Positions 45,668-57,513 of a stretch of DNA of 64,000 bases are shown here, in pieces. How positions within the stretch are numbered: position 1 is the first letter of the stretch; each line of letters begins with the position of its first letter. The position numbers and the translations under genes were made by a program. Where the stretch lies: the NCBI RefSeq assembly GCF_016950255.1, contig NZ_JACGFN010000001.1:3227299-3291298 (forward strand), in the 5' to 3' direction. The notes beneath the pieces were generated by a model. That model ran no database searches. It had not been told where the DNA came from and saw nothing but the letters and a program-made list of their open reading frames with translations. The stretch is from Pectobacterium brasiliense (GTDB taxonomy: Bacteria > Pseudomonadota > Gammaproteobacteria > Enterobacterales > Enterobacteriaceae).

Positions 45668-47263
45668 ATGATGCCCAAATACCCGTCGCGGATACACTCC
45701 GCCCCTGACGTTTCGCTGACCGCCACGCTGTCGGCGGGATATTCCGCGTTGGTCATTTCATTAGTCGTGCCGCTGCTGGTCCTTGCTGGCTGGTGGCTTG
45801 CCAGCCGTCACGGGTGGATGTCTGAACAAATCCTGCCTTCGCCGCTGGCGGTTATCGATAGCGCACGGGCTTTTATCCCCGAAGAGTTGATTCATCAGCT
45901 GCCTATCAGCCTGATACGGCTGGTGATTGGCTTTAGCGGTGGGATCGCGCTGGGTCTGGTGCTCGGCAGCCTGTTTGGCCTGAATCGCCGGTTGAATGCG
46001 CTGTTTATGCCGCTCTTCACCGTCATCGCGCAGGTCCCGACGCTGGCCTGGATTCCGCTTTTGATGCTGTCACTGGGCATCGGTGAGGCGCTGAAACTGG
46101 TAGTGCTGGTGAAATCGGTAACGGTGCCGGTGACGCTTTATACCTGCGCGGGTATCCAACAGACGCCACAAAAACTGCATGAAATGGCGCGTAGCCTGCG
46201 TTTACCGCCCGCCGCCTTCCTGCGTTACCTGATTCTGCCTGCGATGCTGCCGTATGTGATGACGGGCATTCGGCTGGCGTTTTCTACCGGATGGGTCGCC
46301 TTGATCGCGGTCGAGCTACTCGCATCCAGCGAAGGGCTGGGCTATCTGCTGGTACAAAGCCGCCAGCTATTTATGCTGGATTTGGTGTTCGTCTGCATTC
46401 TGATTATTGGCGTACTGGGGTTTGCCGGGGAGCGCGTGCTGCTGAAGTTGGAGCGTCGTTGGATTCACTGGCCCGCGCCAGTGCTGGGGCGAGATAGCCT
46501 GAGCACTGCGTTGCCGAGCCTGTCGCTGACGCCTTGGTTAGCGCCATTAGTACTGGTTGCGCTGTGGCAGGTGAGCAGTGTGCACGAGTGGGTGAACGTG
46601 GCCTTTCTTCCTGCACCGAGCAGCGTGATCGACGCGCTGTGGACAGGGCTGGTTCAGGGCGGGCTGTCGGTCGATCTCCATGCCAGCCTGCTGCGTGCGC
46701 TACAGGGCTTTGTGCTGGGCAGTGCGATCGGCGTGCTGGTCGGTGCGTTACTTGGCGGTTGGCGTATCACCGACAGACTGTTTAATCCGGCGCTGTCCGC
46801 ACTGCGCTGCGTGGCGCTATTCGCCTGGCTGCCGCTGATCACCGCCTGGTTTGGTTTAGGGGAGAGCGCCAAAATCGTGTTTATCGCCGTCGCGGCGTTC
46901 TTTCCTGTGATGCTGGCAACCCGTCAGGGGATCGCCCAGCTTCCGCCTGCGCTACTGGAAGTGGCGCAGGTTCTGCGTCTGACGCCAGTGCAGACGCTTC
47001 GCACATTGATACTGCCCAGCGTATTGCCACCGCTGTTTTCCGGCCTGCGGCTGGCGCTGATGCATGCGTGGACGGGCGCGATTGGCGCAGAATATTTCAT
47101 GCCGTCGGGAGAAGGATTGGGCGGCATGATGATTCGCGCACAGCAGTTGCTTGAATCCGATCGCATCATGGCGGGCGTGGTGCTGATTGCCGCGGTGGCC
47201 GCGCTGTTTTCCCGATTGATTACCTTGTCTGAACGTCGGCTGACCCGCTGGCGCTTTGCGTGA
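45668..47263 (+). CDS. ABC permease with two SsuC-like halves fused in one chain
   Basis: A 531-residue protein about twice the usual 250-280 of SsuC/TauC permeases. Each half has about six membrane segments and its own EAA-type loop: LHEMARSLRLPPAAFLRYLI in the first and LLEVAQVLRLTPVQTLRTLI in the second. Similar paired motifs are ILPSPLAVIDSARAFIP and FLPAPSSVIDALWTGLV. A polar linker near residues 260-285 joins them. The transporter therefore has a permanent pseudo-dimeric pore. It starts 21 bases after exbD and is followed by the ATPase gene. Confidence 0.9.
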   Translation: MMPKYPSRIHSAPDVSLTATLSAGYSALVISLVVPLLVLAGWWLASRHGWMSEQILPSPLAVIDSARAFIPEELIHQLPISLIRLVIGFSGGIALGLVLGSLFGLNRRLNALFMPLFTVIAQVPTLAWIPLLMLSLGIGEALKLVVLVKSVTVPVTLYTCAGIQQTPQKLHEMARSLRLPPAAFLRYLILPAMLPYVMTGIRLAFSTGWVALIAVELLASSEGLGYLLVQSRQLFMLDLVFVCILIIGVLGFAGERVLLKLERRWIHWPAPVLGRDSLSTALPSLSLTPWLAPLVLVALWQVSSVHEWVNVAFLPAPSSVIDALWTGLVQGGLSVDLHASLLRALQGFVLGSAIGVLVGALLGGWRITDRLFNPALSALRCVALFAWLPLITAWFGLGESAKIVFIAVAAFFPVMLATRQGIAQLPPALLEVAQVLRLTPVQTLRTLILPSVLPPLFSGLRLALMHAWTGAIGAEYFMPSGEGLGGMMIRAQQLLESDRIMAGVVLIAAVAALFSRLITLSERRLTRWRFA

Positions 47264-47280
47264 CCGTTAACGGAGAATCT

Positions 47281-48039
47281 ATGTCCCTGCATTTTCAGCA
47301 CATTACTAAACATTTTACCGTCAACGGCGCGCCGCTGACGGTGTTACAGGACATCGATCTGTCGTTGCAGGCTGGAGAACTGGTTGCGGTCATCGGTGCC
47401 AGCGGCTGTGGTAAATCGACGCTGCTGCGTTTGGCAGCCGGGATTGATACCACAGAGCGTGGGCGCATTCTGATTGGCGAACGGCCTGTGCAGGGTATTC
47501 CCGATGATGTCAGTCTGGTGTTTCAGGAGCCACGCCTGTTTCCGTGGCTCACCGTGACGGACAATATTCGCCTCGGTATGCTCAACCTAGATCTTTCTCC
47601 TGCGGAAGTGACGCACCGTATTGCACACTATCTCCAGATGATGGGGTTGGAGGGCTTTGCCGACGCATGGCCGCACCAGCTGTCGGGAGGAATGGCACAG
47701 CGCGTGGCGATCGCTCGTGGGCTGGTGTCGACGCCGCGTATTCTCTTGTTGGATGAACCCTTTGGGGCGCTGGATGCGCTGACTAAACAGCAGTTGCAGG
47801 AGCGTCTGGCGGAGATTCGCCAGCAAACAGATTTGACGATCCTGCTGGTGACACACGATGTGGAAGAGGCGGTTTTTCTGGCGGACAGCGTGGTGGTGAT
47901 GTCGCCCCGACCTGGCCGGATTAGCAGGATTCTGCCGATAAATCTCACTTATCCCCGCGACCGAACCAGCACTGCATTGTTGGAGCAACGACAAGCGGTC
48001 AGTCAGGCGCTACATCAGACGGATACCGTTGAAGCCTGA
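47281..48039 (+). CDS. Sulfonate/nitrate/taurine-type ABC ATPase
   Basis: A 252-residue ATPase of the SsuB/TauB kind. Walker A is GASGCGKST, the Q-loop is VFQEPRLFPWLTV, the signature is LSGGMAQRVAIARG, Walker B is RILLLDEPFGALD and the H-loop is LLVTHDVEEAVFL. I place the start at 47281 (MSLHFQHITKHF) behind GGAGAA; an in-frame start at 47260 would overlap the permease end. Last gene of the plus-strand unit, followed by a terminator. Confidence 0.92.
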   Translation: MSLHFQHITKHFTVNGAPLTVLQDIDLSLQAGELVAVIGASGCGKSTLLRLAAGIDTTERGRILIGERPVQGIPDDVSLVFQEPRLFPWLTVTDNIRLGMLNLDLSPAEVTHRIAHYLQMMGLEGFADAWPHQLSGGMAQRVAIARGLVSTPRILLLDEPFGALDALTKQQLQERLAEIRQQTDLTILLVTHDVEEAVFLADSVVVMSPRPGRISRILPINLTYPRDRTSTALLEQRQAVSQALHQTDTVEA

Positions 48040-48081
48040 TGCTGTTGCCTACTGCTTTCTCTCAATCTTAATCATCGATAG

Positions 48082-48109
48082 AAACCGCCGTGGAAAAGGC
48101 GGTTTTTCT
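48082..48109 (+). terminator. Terminator after the ABC ATPase gene
   Basis: AAACCGCC / GGCGGTTT, an 8-base stem with an 8-base loop, runs into TTTTTCTTTT. A Rho-independent terminator for the tonB-exbBD-permease-ATPase unit. Confidence 0.85.
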
Positions 48110-48363
48110 TTTCTGCTCGTCACGCGAGATCATTCATTTTCAGCATAGTGAAGTCTCGTCATTAACTGGCATAATGCGCATGTCATTTTCGGTCAATACC
48201 TTAACAGGATATTCCTATTGGGCATGCGTAGGCGTGTTGTCCTACACTCGTTAAGGCCGCGCCGGTTAGTGCCGATGCATAATCGTGACCGAGAGAAACA
48301 CTTATTGCCGATACTTGCCGGTAAGAAAGGGCGGGTATATATCGTTATTATTGAGGTTTTCGC
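48110..48363. other. Upstream region of aguBA
   Basis: About 250 bases with no gene-like frame. It should contain the aguBA promoter. I see no clear operator; the sequence GGGTATATATCGTTATTATTG just before the gene is AT-rich and could hold a -10. Confidence 0.35.
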
Positions 48364-49248
48364 ATGAAAAAAGTTACCGTTGCCGCAACACAAATGGCGT
48401 GTTCCTGGGATCTGCCCAAGAATATCGAAAACGCTGAAAAACTGGTGCGACAAGCGCATGCAAAAGGCGCGCAGGTTATCCTGATTCAGGAACTGTTTGC
48501 CGCACCGTATTTCTGTATCGATCAAAGCCCGGAGCACTATGCGCTGGCGCAGGAGCTGGAAACCAGCCCGCTGATTAAGCATTTTTCAGCACTGGCGGCG
48601 GAGCTGAACGTGGTGTTGCCGTTGAGCTTCTTTGAACGTGCCAATAACGCCTATTACAACTCGCTGGTGATGATTGACGCGGACGGCACTGTGCTGGACG
48701 TTTATCGCAAAACGCATATTCCGAACGGTCCGGCGTATCAGGAGAAGCAATTCTTCATTCCGGGCGATACCGGCTTTAAAGTCTGGCAGACGCGCTACGC
48801 GAAAATCGGCGTGGGCATTTGCTGGGATCAGTGGTTCCCAGAAACCGCCCGCAGTCTGGCGTTGCAGGGCGCAGAGCTGATTTTCTATCCGACCGCGATT
48901 GGTTCTGAACCGGCTTACCCGGACATCGACAGCCAGCCGCACTGGACTCGCGTTCAGCAAGGTCATGCCGCCGCGAATCTGGTACCGGTGATCGCTTCCA
49001 ACCGTATCGGTACTGAAGCCAGCAAATACATCGATGGTCTGGAAATGACGTTCTACGGTTCGTCCTTTATTGCCGACCAAACGGGTGCGCTGCTGGCTCA
49101 GGCCAACAAGACAGATGAAGCGATTCTGGTGCATGAATTCGATTTAGAAGCTATTGCTGCTCAGCGTGCGTCATGGGGCCTGTTCCGCGACCGTCGCCCG
49201 GAAATGTACGGCACCATTGCCAGCTCAGACGGCAAGACCCGGAGATAA
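48364..49248 (+). CDS. aguB: N-carbamoylputrescine amidohydrolase
   Basis: A 294-residue nitrilase-superfamily enzyme that splits N-carbamoylputrescine to putrescine, CO2 and ammonia. The catalytic triad is visible: Glu in LIQELFAAPYF, Lys in YRKTHIPNGP and Cys in GVGICWDQWFPE. It is followed three bases later by aguA, giving the complete agmatine deiminase route to putrescine. This route is common in plants and plant-associated bacteria. Cytoplasmic. Confidence 0.95.
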   Translation: MKKVTVAATQMACSWDLPKNIENAEKLVRQAHAKGAQVILIQELFAAPYFCIDQSPEHYALAQELETSPLIKHFSALAAELNVVLPLSFFERANNAYYNSLVMIDADGTVLDVYRKTHIPNGPAYQEKQFFIPGDTGFKVWQTRYAKIGVGICWDQWFPETARSLALQGAELIFYPTAIGSEPAYPDIDSQPHWTRVQQGHAAANLVPVIASNRIGTEASKYIDGLEMTFYGSSFIADQTGALLAQANKTDEAILVHEFDLEAIAAQRASWGLFRDRRPEMYGTIASSDGKTRR

Positions 49249-49251
49249 GTG

Positions 49252-50355
49252 ATGTCACAGTTAGCTACCCCTCATCTCACGACGCCACATCAGGATGGTT
49301 TTGCGATGCCCGCCGAGTGGGCGCCGCATGATGCCGTGTGGATGATTTGGCCGTATCGGACCGACAACTGGCGTGAGCGGGGCGTTCCGGCGCAGAAAAC
49401 GTTCGCGCGCGTCGCGGAAGCCATCGCCCAAAACACGCCGGTGATTATGGGCGTGCCCGCACGCTACATGGCGGATGCGCAAAAAGTGATGCCGGTGAAC
49501 GTCACGCTGGTGGAAATGGAAAGCGACGACGCCTGGATGCGAGACACTGGCCCAACCATCGTACTGAATTCAGAGGGTGAGCGTCGGGGTATCGACTGGC
49601 AGTTCAATGCCTGGGGCGGCGAGCTGGGCGGTCTGTACGAAGACTGGCGTCAGGATGAGAAAGTTGCGGCACAGGTGTTGGACTATCATCAGGCTGCACG
49701 TTATGCCGCACCGCTGATTTTGGAAGGCGGCTCGATCCATGTCGATGGTGAAGGCACGCTGCTGACTACGGCGGAATGCTTGCTCAATCCGAACCGTAAC
49801 CCGCACCTGAGTAAGGCAGAAATCGAACAGCTGATGCGTGATTACCTCAGCATCTCGACGATTATCTGGCTGGAAGAGGGCGTGTACAACGACGAAACCG
49901 ACGGGCATATCGATAACATGTGCTGCTTCGTCCGTCCCGGTGAAGTCGCGCTGCATTGGACGGATGATGAAAACGATCCGCAGTATGCACGCTCCGTCGC
50001 GGCCTATGAGGTACTGTCGGCCGCGCGGGATGCGCAAGGGCGTGAGCTGAAAATCTGGAAACTGCCTGCACCCGGCCCGCTGCATGCGACCAAAGAGGAA
50101 GCGCAGGGCGTGGACAGCGGCGATGCGATTGAACGCCTTGCTGGCTCGCGTCTGGCTGGGTCTTACGTGAATTTCCTGATCAGCAACCAGCAAATTATTT
50201 TCCCGCTGCTGGATGAGAAGACGGATGACGTTGCACGCGATCTGCTGCAACAGATGTTCCCTGGCTATCTGATTAGCGGCGTGCCTGCGCGGGAAATCCT
50301 GCTGGGCGGGGGAAATATTCACTGCATTACGCAGCAAATCCCTGCGGCGAAGTAA
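49252..50355 (+). CDS. aguA: Agmatine deiminase
   Basis: A 367-residue enzyme of the peptidyl-arginine deiminase fold that converts agmatine to N-carbamoylputrescine and ammonia. It contains [61 protein letters not shown], and the catalytic cysteine near the end in [13 protein letters not shown]. The start is the ATG at 49252, seven bases after GGAG; a GTG directly before it is the alternative. It forms an operon with aguB. Confidence 0.95.
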   Translation: MSQLATPHLTTPHQDGFAMPAEWAPHDAVWMIWPYRTDNWRERGVPAQKTFARVAEAIAQNTPVIMGVPARYMADAQKVMPVNVTLVEMESDDAWMRDTGPTIVLNSEGERRGIDWQFNAWGGELGGLYEDWRQDEKVAAQVLDYHQAARYAAPLILEGGSIHVDGEGTLLTTAECLLNPNRNPHLSKAEIEQLMRDYLSISTIIWLEEGVYNDETDGHIDNMCCFVRPGEVALHWTDDENDPQYARSVAAYEVLSAARDAQGRELKIWKLPAPGPLHATKEEAQGVDSGDAIERLAGSRLAGSYVNFLISNQQIIFPLLDEKTDDVARDLLQQMFPGYLISGVPAREILLGGGNIHCITQQIPAAK

Positions 50356-50413
50356 CGGTTGAGCCGTTAACTGACGGTTTAAAAAGAAGGGTGACGGATA
50401 GGGATATCCGTCA

Positions 50414-50455
50414 TAAAAAAAGCCGGTTGGCGCAATAGCGTGAACCGGCTTTTTG
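50414..50455. terminator. Bidirectional terminator between aguA and tpiA
   Basis: AGCCGGTT / AACCGGCT, an 8-base stem flanked by AAAAAAA on the left and TTTTT on the right, serves the two convergent genes. Confidence 0.88.
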
Positions 50456-50492
50456 ATTAGACGAACCTTTGTCCGCCCATTTTCGATAAAGC

Positions 50493-51299
<807 letters not shown>

Positions 51300-51425
51300 T
51301 TAATAAATCAAGGTGTTAATAAACCAATGCATAAATTTTACTGCCGTCAGGCAATATGACCTGCCCACAGTATAGAGACGAAATGTGACCGTGGCTCTGT
51401 TTTTCGTCATTAATTACTGTGTTGA

Positions 51426-52025
51426 TCACGGTTCAGATAGCGTTAGCTTAATCGGTTCAACAGCAAAAGTTAGCCCTTTTTCACTATCATCTGCAACAAC
51501 ATAGCGCAAGGCTCCTTCCGTTTGCTGATAAAAGCGCTGTCCTTTGCCTTTTTCCAGCAGTCCGGTGACTTTTTTCACACTCTGTTCTTCCGTCAGTGAC
51601 GGTGCGAACGTGCGTGCCAGTGCCGCCATATAGTCGATAGCCTGCTTACGGCGCGCCGCAGTTTCTTGTTCGCTCTGCGGCTGCGGCAGCCAGGTAATTT
51701 GCAGCGTTTTGATTTTCCCGGTGCCTTTCTCCAGTGCGGTTGAGGCATAGAGGTGGTCGTTGATCCGGCTGGCGGCGCGGGTCAACATGCTGGAGATATT
51801 ACCGGTGTCGACAACCCGAAATTCGCCAATCGGCAGCGCCGGATTGCTCAGATTGTAGCGAGAGCGGAACTGCGTGATGGTTTGATCGAAGGTAGGGGCA
51901 CCAGCCAACAGATACGGCGCATTGGCTGAGGGTTTAGGCGGGAACGTCGGATCGGCACCCGCGTGAGTCTGGTACAGCACCAGCGATGATAAAACCAAAA
52001 GTGAAGCGATGCGTTTTCGTGTCAT
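51426..52025 (-). CDS. yiiQ: Exported DUF1454 protein, YiiQ
   Basis: A 199-residue periplasmic protein with a signal peptide (RIASLLVLSSLVLYQTHAGA). The body matches E. coli YiiQ in APYLLAGAPTFDQTITQFRS, NDHLYASTALEKGTGKIKTL and GALRYVVADDSEKGLTFAVE. Function unknown. It is kept next to tpiA as in E. coli, though the gap is 165 bases. Confidence 0.92.
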   Translation of the reverse strand: MTRKRIASLLVLSSLVLYQTHAGADPTFPPKPSANAPYLLAGAPTFDQTITQFRSRYNLSNPALPIGEFRVVDTGNISSMLTRAASRINDHLYASTALEKGTGKIKTLQITWLPQPQSEQETAARRKQAIDYMAALARTFAPSLTEEQSVKKVTGLLEKGKGQRFYQQTEGALRYVVADDSEKGLTFAVEPIKLTLSEP

Positions 52026-52262
52026 AGGGATTCGGGTCAGCCACTTCAGAAGATGTCCAGGCCGATAACGGCAGAATACGTTTGATTAAAGCGGCATTTG
52101 TACGTCGTTGTCAAAAATAGTACATCGTTGTGAGAAATCGCACGTGGCTGACAAAAATCGCGTAAAGATTACGGGCAACTGTCTCGGTTGAGGTAAAATC
52201 AGCCAGCGTAAAATACAGATTAATTCGGCCAGACAGGCCGACAATTCAGGGCGTTATCGTTA

Positions 52263-52685
52263 ATGACATTACAGCAGTGGTGCTTCTCGTTTAAAGGCCG
52301 AGTCGGTCGTCGTGATTTCTGGCTTTGGATGGCTATTTGGGTCGCGCTGATGGCGGTGCTGTTTACGCTATCCGGCCAAAGCTGGCTGGATACGCAATCG
52401 ACGGCGTTTGGTTTGGTGGTATTGCTGTGGCCGACGGCGGCGATCATGGTGAAACGGCTGCACGACCGTAATAAGAGCGGCTGGTGGGCGCTGCTGCTAG
52501 TGGTAGCGTGGATGTTGGCTTCGGGGAATTGGACGATGTTCTCATCTATCTGGCAGTGGGGCATTGGCCGCTTCCTGCCGATCCTGATTGTCGTGATGAC
52601 GCTGCTTGACTGCGGTGTTTTTCTGGGAACAAAAGGGGAAAACCGCTTTGGAGCAGCGGCGGAGCCGTTTCGTTTCCGCCGCTGA
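52263..52685 (+). CDS. yiiR: DUF805 membrane protein, YiiR
   Basis: A 140-residue inner-membrane protein with about four hydrophobic segments. The DUF805 start motif FSFKGRVGRRDFWLWMAIWV and the LWPTAAIMVKRLHDRNKSGW segment are typical. It matches E. coli YiiR in sequence and position. Function unknown. It converges on fpr with an 18-base gap. Confidence 0.9.
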   Translation: MTLQQWCFSFKGRVGRRDFWLWMAIWVALMAVLFTLSGQSWLDTQSTAFGLVVLLWPTAAIMVKRLHDRNKSGWWALLLVVAWMLASGNWTMFSSIWQWGIGRFLPILIVVMTLLDCGVFLGTKGENRFGAAAEPFRFRR

Positions 52686-52703
52686 TTAACAACGAACCGC
52701 CGT

Positions 52704-53450
52704 TTACCAATAGTTTTCGGCAGTCATATGACCGGGTCTGCGACGCAGGTGCTTGGTCATTTGGCGCTCTTCTTTCAACAACAGCTGCGTGTCGCGTACC
52801 ATCTGCGGGTTGCCGCACAGCATGACGTGGCTTGTTGCTGCATCCATCGGCAGGCCTACGGCGGCCTCCAGCGTACCGCTGCTGATAAGCTGGGGAATGC
52901 GGCCCGTCAGCGAGCCCGTTTCTTCTTCCCGACTGACGACCGTTTGAATACGCAGTTGACCGTGGTAGCGCTGCTGTAATTGCTGCATTAGCGGCAGATA
53001 GCTCAGATCGCGTGAGAAGCGGGCGGCGTGAACCAGCACGATATTCTTAAAACGCTCCAGACCCTTGCCTTCCTGAAGAATTGACAGATAAGGGCCGATG
53101 CCTGTCCCTGTTGCCAGCATCCACAGCGTTTCGCAATCAGGCACTTCTTCCAGTACGAAAAAGCCCGCAGCCTCTTTGACGATCAGGACGTCTGAGCCGG
53201 GCTGCAACGCATGCAGATGCGGGCTGAGCTTACCTTCTGGCACTGTCACCAGGTAGAACTCGAGCGTGGGATCGCTGGGCGCATTCACGTAGGAATAAGC
53301 GCGCTGCACCTTCTCGCCATCAATCTCCAGCGCCAGTTTGCCATACTGCCCGGCAGTGAATGCATCGGTGGGCGCGTGAACCCGAATGCTAAACAGACTT
53401 TCTGTCCAGTTTTCTACCTGAACTACCTTGCCTGTCACCCATTCAGCCAT
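52704..53450 (-). CDS. fpr: Ferredoxin/flavodoxin--NADP+ reductase
   Basis: A 248-residue FAD enzyme that passes electrons from NADPH to flavodoxin or ferredoxin. The FAD-binding RAYSYVNAPSDP and LATGTGIGPYLSILQEGKG motifs, the NADP site around VVSREEETGSLTGRIPQ, and the characteristic end RRRPGHMTAENYW are all visible. It lies downstream of glpX as in E. coli, where it belongs to the SoxS regulon; I did not identify a soxbox here. Confidence 0.96.
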   Translation of the reverse strand: MAEWVTGKVVQVENWTESLFSIRVHAPTDAFTAGQYGKLALEIDGEKVQRAYSYVNAPSDPTLEFYLVTVPEGKLSPHLHALQPGSDVLIVKEAAGFFVLEEVPDCETLWMLATGTGIGPYLSILQEGKGLERFKNIVLVHAARFSRDLSYLPLMQQLQQRYHGQLRIQTVVSREEETGSLTGRIPQLISSGTLEAAVGLPMDAATSHVMLCGNPQMVRDTQLLLKEERQMTKHLRRRPGHMTAENYW

Positions 53451-53567
53451 ATGTTGTTGCTCCTGTTGCTTGCATTAGACGCTGCTATTTTTGCATGTAA
53501 GTCGTGCATCTACGATACGCCATTTATTAACAACTGTGAAACAATCCGTCAGTCGGGCAGTGGCCTG

Positions 53568-54587
53568 CTACAGCAGGAATTCGTGCAGCGTACGATCCTT
53601 ACGATCCTTACGATCCAAATAGTGAGTTGATTTAATCCGGCGGATCGTGCGGGATTTGCCGCGGATCAGCAGCGTTTCGGTTGTTGCCATATTGCCTTTA
53701 CGCGCGATCCCGTCCAGCAAATCACCTTTGGTAATGCCGGTCGCGGAGAAAATCACGTTATCGTTGCGCGCCATGTCATCAAGCTTGAGGACGCCACCGG
53801 CTTCGATGCCCATTTGGCGGCAGCGTGCCAGCTCGTCTTCACCGATACGGCAGTTTTCAGCGCTATCGCCTTTGACCTGATGACGAGCGAGCAAACGCCC
53901 CTGCATGTCGCCATCAAGCGCGCGGATAACGGCTGCTGAAATCACGCCTTCTGGCGCGCCGCCGATGCCGTACAGCACGTCAACTTCGCTGTCTGGCATG
54001 CAGGTGAGGATGGATGCCGCTACGTCGCCGTCTGGAATCGCGAACACTTTCACACCCAACTGCTGCATGTCCGCGATACAGGCATCGTGGCGCGGTTTAG
54101 CGAGTATAGTGACCGTTAACTGGCTCAGCGGTTTACCCAGCTTCAGTGCGACATTACGTAGGTTGTCCGCCAGCGGGAGGTTGAGGTCAATCGCGCCTTT
54201 TGCCTCGGGGCCGACAATCAGCTTTTCCATGTACATGTCTGGCGCGTGCAAAAACGTACCTTTTTCGCCAACGGCCAGCACGGCCAGCGCGTTCGCCTGA
54301 CCCATTGCCGTCATCCGCGTGCCTTCAATCGGATCGACAGCGATGTCTACGGCATCGCCCTGACCGGTACCGACCTGTTCGCCGATGAACAACATAGGCG
54401 CTTCGTCGATTTCCCCTTCGCCGATGACAATCTGACCGTTGATATTGACCTGATTCAGCATGATGCGCATTGCCTGTACGGCAGCATTGTCGGCGGCATT
54501 CTTGTCGCCACGACCTAACCACTTATAGCCTGCCAGCGCGGCTGCTTCGGTGACGCGCGAGAACTCGATGGCTAATTCACGTTTCAT
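53568..54587 (-). CDS. glpX: Fructose-1,6-bisphosphatase class II
   Basis: A 339-residue metal-dependent phosphatase of the GlpX type that makes fructose-6-phosphate during gluconeogenesis. Metal and substrate residues are in GEGEIDEAPMLFIGE and DPIEGTRMTAMGQANALAVL. The C-terminus after HYLDRKD differs from E. coli because of a three-copy 9-base repeat (reads RKDRKDR before TLHEFLL). It belongs to the glpFKX unit, 255 bases after glpK. Confidence 0.96.
   Translation of the reverse strand: MKRELAIEFSRVTEAAALAGYKWLGRGDKNAADNAAVQAMRIMLNQVNINGQIVIGEGEIDEAPMLFIGEQVGTGQGDAVDIAVDPIEGTRMTAMGQANALAVLAVGEKGTFLHAPDMYMEKLIVGPEAKGAIDLNLPLADNLRNVALKLGKPLSQLTVTILAKPRHDACIADMQQLGVKVFAIPDGDVAASILTCMPDSEVDVLYGIGGAPEGVISAAVIRALDGDMQGRLLARHQVKGDSAENCRIGEDELARCRQMGIEAGGVLKLDDMARNDNVIFSATGITKGDLLDGIARKGNMATTETLLIRGKSRTIRRIKSTHYLDRKDRKDRTLHEFLL
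53591..53617. repeat. Three-copy 9-base tandem repeat in the end of glpX
   Basis: TACGATCCT, TACGATCCT and TACGATCCA follow each other. The unit is a multiple of three, so changes in copy number would add or remove the tripeptide RKD without breaking the frame. Confidence 0.75.
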
Positions 54588-54661
54588 AAATACCTGTCTG
54601 TTGTCGTTCGGGAAAGAAGTGGCCTTATGTTAGCCACTTAAGCCTGGATTTAAGGGAAACG

Positions 54662-54696
54662 CGGTGATGAGGTTCCCGAAGGGACGCCTCGCACCG
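54662..54696. other. Structured hairpin in the glpK-glpX gap
   Basis: CGGTG...GAGG.TCCC-GAA-GGGA..CCTC.CACCG forms a three-tier stem. It sits in the 255-base intercistronic region of the glpFKX mRNA. It may be a REP-like element protecting the upstream glpFK message or a processing site. Confidence 0.5.
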
Positions 54697-54842
54697 TGGT
54701 CGCCCCGGTATCTCGGTTCTTAAACGATCAACATTAGGATATAGGCGAGGATTTTATCACAACGGGGGGAAGAGGGAGGTTGAACGGTAGGGAAAAAACG
54801 GGCGCGACAGGCGCGCCCGATGTGGACAGATGCGTTGGCGGA

Positions 54843-57247
<2,405 letters not shown>

Positions 57248-57344
57248 ATTTTTTTCCTGCTGGGTAACGTACAGAGTGGTAGGTCTAAGGATACCGTGGG
57301 GGCATCCTCTGTTTTAAATGTATTTATGATGTGAATTTATCGTT

Positions 57345-57364
57345 AATGCTCGAAAACGAGAAAT
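57345..57364. promoter_or_regulatory. Candidate GlpR operator 1 before glpF
   Basis: AATGCTCG-AAAA-CGAGAAAT fits the GlpR consensus AATGTTCG-N4-CGAACATT pattern at most positions. It lies 98-117 bases upstream of glpF and implies repression relieved by glycerol-3-phosphate. Confidence 0.65.
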
Positions 57365-57397
57365 ATCGAAATTAAAATGTGTGTTGTGCGTCAAGAA

Positions 57398-57417
57398 AAT
57401 GAGCGTATTCGCTTATA
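57398..57417. promoter_or_regulatory. Candidate GlpR operator 2 before glpF
   Basis: AATGAGCG-TATT-CGCTTATA is a second site of the same type, 53 bases further upstream. Tandem GlpR operators are the rule at E. coli glpFK. Confidence 0.6.
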
Positions 57418-57513
57418 AAATGACTCGCAGTGACTTTTCGCCCACGATTGATAGTAACGCTCAGGTTAAATTTATTAACACAATTGGAGTAATGGGGAAG
57501 CGAACAGGAGTAG

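Noticed and set aside
49570..50337. A 255-codon open frame on the minus strand opposite aguA
   Set aside because: Arginine-, histidine- and glutamine-rich shadow of a well-supported enzyme gene; no start signal or family resemblance.
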